A stretch of 64,000 nt of DNA, taken from the NCBI RefSeq assembly GCF_026340465.1, contig NZ_JAPEPC010000001.1:7207501-7271500 (forward strand), written 5' to 3'. Every line of letters starts with the position of its first letter. Positions within the stretch are counted from its first letter, which is position 1. The stretch comes from Streptomyces sp. NBC_01306. GTDB lineage: Bacteria; Actinomycetota; Actinomycetes; Streptomycetales; Streptomycetaceae. A model generated the notes under the pieces. That model searched no databases, was not told the DNA's origin, and worked only from the letters and a program-made list of their open reading frames with translations. The position numbers were made by a program, and so were the translations under genes. Positions 58,818-64,000 of the stretch are shown here, piece by piece.

Positions 58818-60386
58818 ATGGCCCGTTCCCCCGCGTCCGTCCCCCCGCCACGCCGGACGCAGTACCTCTGGCCGACGGTTCTGAGCCTCGCGCTCATCAC
58901 GTTCGCCGCTCCCGTGGTGCCCCTGGCCGCCGGCAGCGCCGCAGGCCCCGTCGTTCTCGTGGTGTACCTCGCCGCGGCCCTGGCCGTGCTCACGCTCCTG
59001 GTGAGACTGCGCGGACAGCACAGAGACGCAGAGGCCGGGGCGGCCCGCTCGCTGCGTGAGGCCGGGGATCAGGCCGACCGTGCGGCCCTCCGCGACACCG
59101 AGTGGCGCCGCCGGGCGCAGCAGCAGAGCGATCTGGTCCAGGCGGAGGTCGAGCACGCCGTCAAGGAGCGGCTGCCCGCAGCACTGGCCGGCCGGGAGGA
59201 CCCGGGCCCTTCGAACGGGACATGGCCGCTGGACGAGAACGTGACCGGCCTGCTCGACCGGCTGCTCGGCGAGGTGCGCGAAGCAGCCGAGTACCGCGAG
59301 GAGTCGCAGCGGCTGGCCCTCGTCGAGCTCGCCAGCCGGGTCCAGACCTCCGCACACCGGATCCAGGCCGCCGTGACGGGGATCGCCGACCGGTACCCCG
59401 GCGACGCCGAACTCCTCGAATCCACCATGCGGGTGGACCATGCGGCGACCCAGCAGGCCCGGCACGCCCAGAGCCTCAAGGTGCTGTGCGGCGAGTGGCC
59501 GGGGCAGCAGTGGCAGAAGCCGCTGGCCCTGGTCGATGTGGTGCGGGCCGCCTCGGGACGGATCGTCGCGTTCACCCGTGTCGAGGTGTCGGGCGACCCC
59601 GACGTGGGGATCGCGGCGCCCGTCGTCGAACCGCTGATCCATCTGCTGGCGGAGCTGCTGGCCAACGCGACCGAGTACTCGCCCCCGAGCACCGCGGTAC
59701 CGGTGACCGTACGGACCGTGCAGCGCGGCGCAGTCATCGAAGTGGACGACGGCGGTCTGGGCCTGGACGAGTACCGGCTCGTTGAAGCGCGTGAAGTCGC
59801 CTCGGGCCGCAGGATCCTGGGCGTCGGCGACGTCGGCGAGATCCCGCAGACCGGCTTCGCAGTGGTGGGGCGCTTCGCCCAGCGCCACGGGTTCGGCGTC
59901 GACCTGGGGCCTTCCCCGTACGGCGGTGTCCGCGGCGTGGTGCTGATTCCCACCCACGTACTGGAAGCCATCGACCCGCCCGGTTCGCCCGCGGACGGCT
60001 CCGACGCTCAGCACCCGCCCGCCCCCGATTCCGGGGCAGGGCAGTCGCCCACCGTCCCCGGGCAGACCTCGCAGAGCCCCGAGATCCCCGCCGAACAGCC
60101 GGTGCAACAGGCCATTCCGCTGTACGAGCAGGGCGGCGAGCGGACCAGGCGCCTCCCGCGCCGGCGGTCGCGCCGCGACGAGTACCGCTTGTCCGACGGG
60201 CCGCCGGACGGGCCGCCCCCGGCCGGCTCCATGTCCTCGGCGACCCCGGACGAGGCGGGCGACTGGATGGAGCAGTTCTTCGAGGGCGGCCGGTCCGTGC
60301 CCGAACCCGGCTCCGGCCAGGACGGCCGGGACGGCCGGGACGATTCTTCCCCCCACACCCCCGATTCCGCAGAAGGACAGGCGTGA
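58818..60386 (+). CDS. cvnA: conservon sensor histidine kinase-like protein CvnA
   Basis: A 522-residue membrane protein: two N-terminal helices (TVLSLALITFAAPVVPLA and GPVVLVVYLAAALAVLTLLV), a coiled-coil-rich middle, an HATPase_c domain (LIHLLAELLANATEYSPPST is the N-box, VIEVDDGGLGLD the G1 box, GFAVVGRFAQRHGFGVDLG the G2 region), and a proline-rich C-terminal tail. It lacks an obvious phospho-accepting His box. In conservons CvnA sits at the membrane and signals to the roadblock protein, CvnC and GTPase CvnD. Four-base overlap with cvnB. Confidence 0.88.
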   Translation: MARSPASVPPPRRTQYLWPTVLSLALITFAAPVVPLAAGSAAGPVVLVVYLAAALAVLTLLVRLRGQHRDAEAGAARSLREAGDQADRAALRDTEWRRRAQQQSDLVQAEVEHAVKERLPAALAGREDPGPSNGTWPLDENVTGLLDRLLGEVREAAEYREESQRLALVELASRVQTSAHRIQAAVTGIADRYPGDAELLESTMRVDHAATQQARHAQSLKVLCGEWPGQQWQKPLALVDVVRAASGRIVAFTRVEVSGDPDVGIAAPVVEPLIHLLAELLANATEYSPPSTAVPVTVRTVQRGAVIEVDDGGLGLDEYRLVEAREVASGRRILGVGDVGEIPQTGFAVVGRFAQRHGFGVDLGPSPYGGVRGVVLIPTHVLEAIDPPGSPADGSDAQHPPAPDSGAGQSPTVPGQTSQSPEIPAEQPVQQAIPLYEQGGERTRRLPRRRSRRDEYRLSDGPPDGPPPAGSMSSATPDEAGDWMEQFFEGGRSVPEPGSGQDGRDGRDDSSPHTPDSAEGQA

Positions 60387-60799
60387 GCATGAGTTACGTG
60401 GACAACCCCGAGCAGCGTGGCTGGATGATCTCGGAGGTCGCGGCGGTGCCCGGGGTACGCCAGGCGATCGTCTTCAGCGCCGACGGACTCCTGCTGGTCA
60501 GCTCCGACGGCATGGACCGGGACGCCGCCGACCGCCTCTCGGCGAACTGCTCGGGGCTACAGTCCCTGGGCCGCAGCCTCGGACGAGAGTTCGGCGAGGA
60601 CGGCGGCTCGGTCCACCAGCAGATGGTGGAGTTCAACGGCGGCTTCCTCTTCATGCGCAGCGCCGACAACGTCCATCTCGCCGTGGTGACAGGACCGGTG
60701 GTCGACCCGAAGCTGGTGGCCCGTCAGATGCAGGCACAGGTCATGAGAATCGGCGCGGCCAACCTCAGCAGCCCGCCGAGGCCGGGAGCCGCCCGGTGA
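60383..60799 (+). CDS. cvnB: roadblock/LC7 protein CvnB
   Basis: A 138-residue protein with a roadblock/LC7 domain: MISEVAAVPGVRQAIVFSADG, DAADRLSANCSGLQSLGRSL and LFMRSADNVHLAVVTGPVVD. It is the probable GTPase-activating or scaffold partner of CvnD. It overlaps cvnA and cvnC by four bases on each side (GTGA). An ATG six bases into the frame is an alternative start. Confidence 0.9.
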   Translation: MSMSYVDNPEQRGWMISEVAAVPGVRQAIVFSADGLLLVSSDGMDRDAADRLSANCSGLQSLGRSLGREFGEDGGSVHQQMVEFNGGFLFMRSADNVHLAVVTGPVVDPKLVARQMQAQVMRIGAANLSSPPRPGAAR

Positions 60800-61161
60800 G
60801 CGACCCGGAGGGGGAGTACACGGACCGGGCGTTGCGCCCCTATGTGATCAGCAAAGGGCGCTCACGCCCCACGCGTAACACCATCGGTATTGAGACACTG
60901 CTCATCGCCGTCGACCCTCCGCACGACCTGCCCGTTTCCGCCACCCGGGAAGAACGCGCCCTCCTGCGGATGTGCCGTCGGCTGCTCTCCCTGGTGGAGG
61001 CGGCCGCCCACCTCCAACTGCCGGTGAGCCTGGTCAAAGTACTGGTGTCCGACCTCGCCGACAGCGGTCATCTGTCGGCGCGCCCCGGCGTACCGCAGGC
61101 CGTTCCCCCCGATGGCCAACTGCTTCAGGAGGTACTCGATGGTCTCCGCCGTCTCCGCTGA
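60796..61161 (+). CDS. cvnC: DUF742 protein CvnC
   Basis: A 121-residue DUF742 protein: RALRPYVISKGRSRPTRN at the start, LLRMCRRLLSLVEAAAHLQLP and VKVLVSDLADSGHL as a winged-helix-like core. In conservons it interacts with CvnA, CvnB and CvnD. It overlaps cvnB by 4 bp and cvnD by 23 bp. Confidence 0.9.
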   Translation: MSDPEGEYTDRALRPYVISKGRSRPTRNTIGIETLLIAVDPPHDLPVSATREERALLRMCRRLLSLVEAAAHLQLPVSLVKVLVSDLADSGHLSARPGVPQAVPPDGQLLQEVLDGLRRLR

Positions 61162-61747
61162 CCGCTATCTGGCCGGCACCGTCCAGCAGGCCGCCAAGAT
61201 CCTCGTCGTCGGTGCTTTCGGCGTCGGCAAGACCACGCTGGTCGGGTCGGTCAGCGAGATCGAACCGCTGCGCACCGAGGAGGTGATGACCCGGGCGAGC
61301 ATCGGGGTGGACGACCTCTCGGGTACGGGCACCAAGACCACCACAACCGTCGCGATGGACTTCGGCCGGATCACGGTCACTTCGCGGCTGGTGCTCTACC
61401 TCTTCGGCACTCCCGGCCAGCGCCGGTTCTGGGACCTGTGGGAAGGGCTGGCCGAGGGCTCCATCGGCGTGCTGGTCCTGGTCGACACCCGCAGGATCGA
61501 GGACAGTTTCGACGTACTGGAGCAACTGGAGATCCGCGGGCTGCCGTTCGCCGTCGCCGTGAACCAGTTCCCGGACAGCGAGTACTACTCCGCCGACGAA
61601 CTCCGTGTCGCGCTCGACCTGCTGCCGGAGACCCCCGTCGTCATCTGTGACGCACGGGAGCGCACCTCGTCGCTCGACGCGCTGATCAGCCTTGTTCACT
61701 ACGTGCTGAGCGCCGGAGCGGCGCGCGTACCGGAGAGCGCCTCATGA
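61139..61747 (+). CDS. cvnD: conservon GTPase CvnD
   Basis: A 202-residue small GTPase: G1 VGAFGVGKTTLVGSVSEIEP (about 24-43), effector region with TTTVAMDFGRI, G3 LFGTPGQRRFWDLW (about 89) and G4 NQFP in place of the canonical NKxD, which is usual in this family. It switches between GTP and GDP in response to CvnA/CvnB/CvnC and may act on the downstream P450. The ATG at 61139 has AGGAGG seven bases before it. Confidence 0.9.
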   Translation: MVSAVSADRYLAGTVQQAAKILVVGAFGVGKTTLVGSVSEIEPLRTEEVMTRASIGVDDLSGTGTKTTTTVAMDFGRITVTSRLVLYLFGTPGQRRFWDLWEGLAEGSIGVLVLVDTRRIEDSFDVLEQLEIRGLPFAVAVNQFPDSEYYSADELRVALDLLPETPVVICDARERTSSLDALISLVHYVLSAGAARVPESAS

Positions 61748-63018
61748 ACCATCCCCTCCCGCCGCCGTCCTGCCCGGCCCGCGGTGGCCACACCACCGGG
61801 CTGCTCCCGCTGTCCGAGGCCGTCGGTTCCAGCGATCCGCAGGCGGCCTACCGCAGGCTGCGTGAGCAGTGGGGCAGCGTGGCCAAGGTGGAACTGGAGC
61901 CGGGGGTGCCCGCCTGGCTCGTCATGGGCTACCGCGAACTGCTGACCATCACCCGCCAGGAGCAGGTGTACTCGCGGGACGCGCGCAACTGGCGCGACCT
62001 CAACGACGGTGTCGTGTCACCGGATTCGGGCCTGCTCCCGATGATGGCCTGGCGGGCCAACGTCGTCGGCGCCGACGGCCCGGAGCACCGCAGGCTGCGG
62101 CAGCCGCTCGACGACGGCGTCGCCCGGATCGACCAGCGCCGCACCCGGCACCAGGTCGAGGCGGTCTGCGCGCAACTGATCGCCGGGTTCTCCGCACGCG
62201 GCAGCGCCGACCTGGTCAACGAGTACGCCACGATTGTCCCGATGCTCTCCACCGCCTCGCTGTTCGGCCTGGACAGCGCCGAAGGGCGTGAGCTGCTGAA
62301 CGCGCTCATCGCACTGGTCGGCAGCGCGGACGACTCGCAGAGCGGAAACCGCCACTTCGAGGAGATCCTCGCCGACACGCTCAGAGCCCGCCGTGCCGAG
62401 CCCGCGGACGACCTGACAACCGCCCTGCTCGACCACCCCAACCTGCGGGACGAGGTGGAGCAGCTCCAGTCGATGGTCCTGATGGTCTCCGCGGGCAACG
62501 AGACCGTCACCGCCTGGATCTCACACACCCTGCGGCTGATGCTCACCGACCCGCGGTTCGCGGCCCGGATGCACGGCGGGCGGCTCGGCGTGGACGACGC
62601 ACTCGACGAGGCGCTCTGGCGCGACCCGCCGATGAACAACGTGCCCGCCCGCTACGCACTGCGCGACACCGAACTGGGCGGACAGCAGATCAGGCGGGGC
62701 GACGTCCTCATCCTGGGGATCGGCGCCGCCAACGGCGACCCCGCGGTCCGCGCGCCCGACGGCGGGGTGGAGCCGGGCAACCGCGCGCACCTCGCCTTCT
62801 CGGCCGGCGCGCATGTGTGCCCCGCCCAGGTGCCGGCCCGGCTGATCACCCGTACCGCGGTCAACACCGTCCTGCATCTGCTGCCCGACATGAAGCTCAG
62901 CATCCCTGCCCGCGACGTGGCCTGGCGCCCCTCGCCCTGGACCCGCGTCCCCGTCTCGCTGCCCGTCGACTTCTCCGCGCGGTACGGAGCGGACACCGGC
63001 GACGGCACATCCCGGTGA
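61744..63018 (+). CDS. cvnE: conservon cytochrome P450 CvnE (CYP157-like)
   Basis: A 424-residue cytochrome P450. The I-helix is SAGNETVTAWISH (about 249-261), and the heme-binding loop is FSAGAHVCPAQ with ligand Cys near 358, a variant of FGxGxHxCxG. The K-helix reads DEALWRDPPM, so the glutamate is one residue too far from the arginine and the canonical ExxR is missing. This is the known peculiarity of the CYP157 family of streptomycete conservons. Overlaps cvnD by four bases. Substrate unknown. Its usual CYP154 partner downstream is broken. Confidence 0.85.
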   Translation: MNHPLPPPSCPARGGHTTGLLPLSEAVGSSDPQAAYRRLREQWGSVAKVELEPGVPAWLVMGYRELLTITRQEQVYSRDARNWRDLNDGVVSPDSGLLPMMAWRANVVGADGPEHRRLRQPLDDGVARIDQRRTRHQVEAVCAQLIAGFSARGSADLVNEYATIVPMLSTASLFGLDSAEGRELLNALIALVGSADDSQSGNRHFEEILADTLRARRAEPADDLTTALLDHPNLRDEVEQLQSMVLMVSAGNETVTAWISHTLRLMLTDPRFAARMHGGRLGVDDALDEALWRDPPMNNVPARYALRDTELGGQQIRRGDVLILGIGAANGDPAVRAPDGGVEPGNRAHLAFSAGAHVCPAQVPARLITRTAVNTVLHLLPDMKLSIPARDVAWRPSPWTRVPVSLPVDFSARYGADTGDGTSR

Positions 63019-63043
63019 CCGGACACCCACCCCTCGCGTCGAC

Positions 63044-63499
63044 TTGGCGAAGCACATGACCTCGCACCCGGTGCCCCCGTCCCCGTCCCGCTCGTCACCC
63101 TCGACCCGCACGGCGCCGACCACCACGCCGAAGCCGCCAGGCTTCCCCTTCCGCTACCCCCTGGAGGACGTGGAGATCGCCGGGGTACGGATCCCCAGGG
63201 GCGAGGCCATCATGGCCCCGTACAGCGCGGTCGGCCGTGACGAGGGGCAGCACGGTGCGGACGCCGGGACCTTCGACATCGCCCGTGAGCGGCGCAGGCA
63301 TCTGGCCTTCGGCCACGGACCGCGCTTCTGCCTGGGCGCTCCGCTGGCCCGGCTGGAGGCGGCACTCGCCCTGCCGGCCGTCTTCGCCAGGTATCCCGGC
63401 CTGACCCTGGCCGCGGATCCGGACCGGCTGACCCCGGTGCCGTCCCTGTTCTCCAACAGCACCACCACCCTGCCGGTACGGCTGACCGCGGGGGACTGA
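63044..63499 (+). pseudogene. truncated CYP154-like cytochrome P450
   Basis: Only the ends of a P450 remain. From about 63149 the frame reads FPFRYPLEDVEIAGVRIPRG and HLAFGHGPRFCLGAPLARLE, a full heme-binding loop, to a normal C-terminus. The beginning, PVPLVTLDPHGADHHAEAARL, is a typical P450 N-terminus but lies in another frame (about 63085-63145). Hence an internal deletion of most of the gene (roughly 250 codons), with a frame change, joined residue 30 or so to residue 290 or so. An open frame of 151 codons from 63044 exists but cannot form a P450. Confidence 0.8.
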
Positions 63500-63514
63500 C
63501 CGGTGCACTCACCG

Positions 63515-63571
63515 GGGCCCGTCCCGCCCTCGCCGGACACCCGGCGGGCGGCGGGGGGTTGGGACGGGCCC
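63515..63571 (+). terminator. strong terminator after the conservon
   Basis: Outer stem GGGCCCGTCCC (63515-63525) with GGGACGGGCCC (63561-63571) and an inner GCC-rich stem (CGCCGG/CCGGCG around 63531-63546), closing the conservon region. Confidence 0.75.
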
Positions 63572-63643
63572 GTCGTCACTCGTACCGGCATGATCGGGCG
63601 AATCTCACCGTAAAGTGGATCAAGATCCGGTATTCCTGTGCGC

Positions 63644-64000
63644 ATGGATACAGATGGAACTTCCCGCTCCGATTCTTCCTCCTCCCGCACCTCCGGTTCC
63701 TCCCGCGTCTCCGGCCGCGCAGGCCGGACCCGTTCCCTCTCCGGCCTGCGCGCCGGTACCGCGCTGCTCGCCGCCGCCACGGCCGTACTGGCTGCCACGG
63801 TGCCCGGTGCATCGGCGGCCGCGCCCCGGGACAGACTCGCCGCGGAACGTCCCTGGCAGGACGGGGCTGCCGGGACTCAGCGGTACCTCGACAAGGTGAA
63901 GGACAACCCGGACCGGCTCAGGGCCTTTCTGCGCCCGATGCCGAAGGGCGGGGACCTGCACACCCACCTGTCGGGCGCAGTGCCGGTCGAGGCGCTGATC
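63644..64000 (+). CDS. secreted adenosine deaminase-like protein, N-terminal part (gene runs off the right edge)
   Basis: Partial: 119 codons in the window. A serine/arginine-rich tail of about 34 residues precedes a hydrophobic export segment (GTALLAAATAVLAATVPGASA). The mature part then reads MPKGGDLHTHLSGAVPVEAL, the metal-binding HxH start of the adenosine deaminase fold, close to the secreted ADGF/adenosine deaminase type. It would deaminate adenosine outside the cell. The long N-terminal tail before the signal is unusual; a later start is possible but none is obvious. Confidence 0.75.
   Translation, partial: MDTDGTSRSDSSSSRTSGSSRVSGRAGRTRSLSGLRAGTALLAAATAVLAATVPGASAAAPRDRLAAERPWQDGAAGTQRYLDKVKDNPDRLRAFLRPMPKGGDLHTHLSGAVPVEALI

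Overview
The window looks like chromosome of a streptomycete (Streptomyces or a very close relative). It is very GC-rich with strong third-position GC bias, and many starts are GTG. It carries typical streptomycete families: a conservon operon (cvnABCDE), a DUF5753 helix-turn-helix regulator with an HATPase partner, a PF04672 methyltransferase, many Sec or Tat exported hydrolases, and LLM/F420 oxidoreductases. No rRNA, tRNA, CRISPR array, transposase or phage gene was seen.

Layout. 1-3.0 kb: purine locus (partial adenine deaminase, NCS2 permease, divergent LacI regulator, large palindromic operator). 3.0-8.9 kb: NarK-type transporter, secreted DxWAVG-repeat protein, paired luciferase-like monooxygenase and FMN reductase, F420-type LLM enzyme. 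9-12.2 kb: secreted sialidase, FadR-type GntR regulator and the wreck of a peptide-type ABC ATPase, which looks like a decayed sialic-acid locus. 12.2-24.7 kb: housekeeping and accessory genes (TenA-like protein, KhtTU-like K+/H+ antiporter, RNase H, secreted endonuclease I, PF04672 methyltransferase, copper locus with CsoR-type operators, EmrB/QacA exporter, cyclophilin).

24.7-39.0 kb: the most striking region. It is a compact catabolic cluster whose genes match, one by one, the KstR2 regulon for steroid C/D-ring (HIP) degradation known from Mycobacterium and Rhodococcus: fadE32-like, fadE31-like, an enoyl-CoA hydratase, ipdF, kstR2, fadA6, ipdC, ipdB, ipdA, echA20, two SDRs, fadD3 and a MaoC hydratase. 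Three divergent promoter regions each contain a 14-bp site close to the published KstR2 operator, so the whole block reads as one TetR-controlled regulon. No ring A/B genes (kstD, hsa, ksh) and no fadE30 or fadE33 counterpart are present in the window.

39.1-46.7 kb: an osmoprotectant operon in which betaine aldehyde dehydrogenase, a GMC choline-type dehydrogenase, and an OpuA/ProU-type ABC importer with two fused permease domains are co-directional. 46.8-53.8 kb: Tat-exported GH2 beta-galactosidase, glyoxalase-like protein, GH76 mannanase with an apparent 3' frameshift, double Usp protein. 53.9-56.3 kb: phosphoketolase. 57-63.5 kb: regulator pair and a conservon whose CYP157-like P450 is intact but whose CYP154-like partner is reduced to a fragment. 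The window ends inside a secreted adenosine deaminase-like gene.
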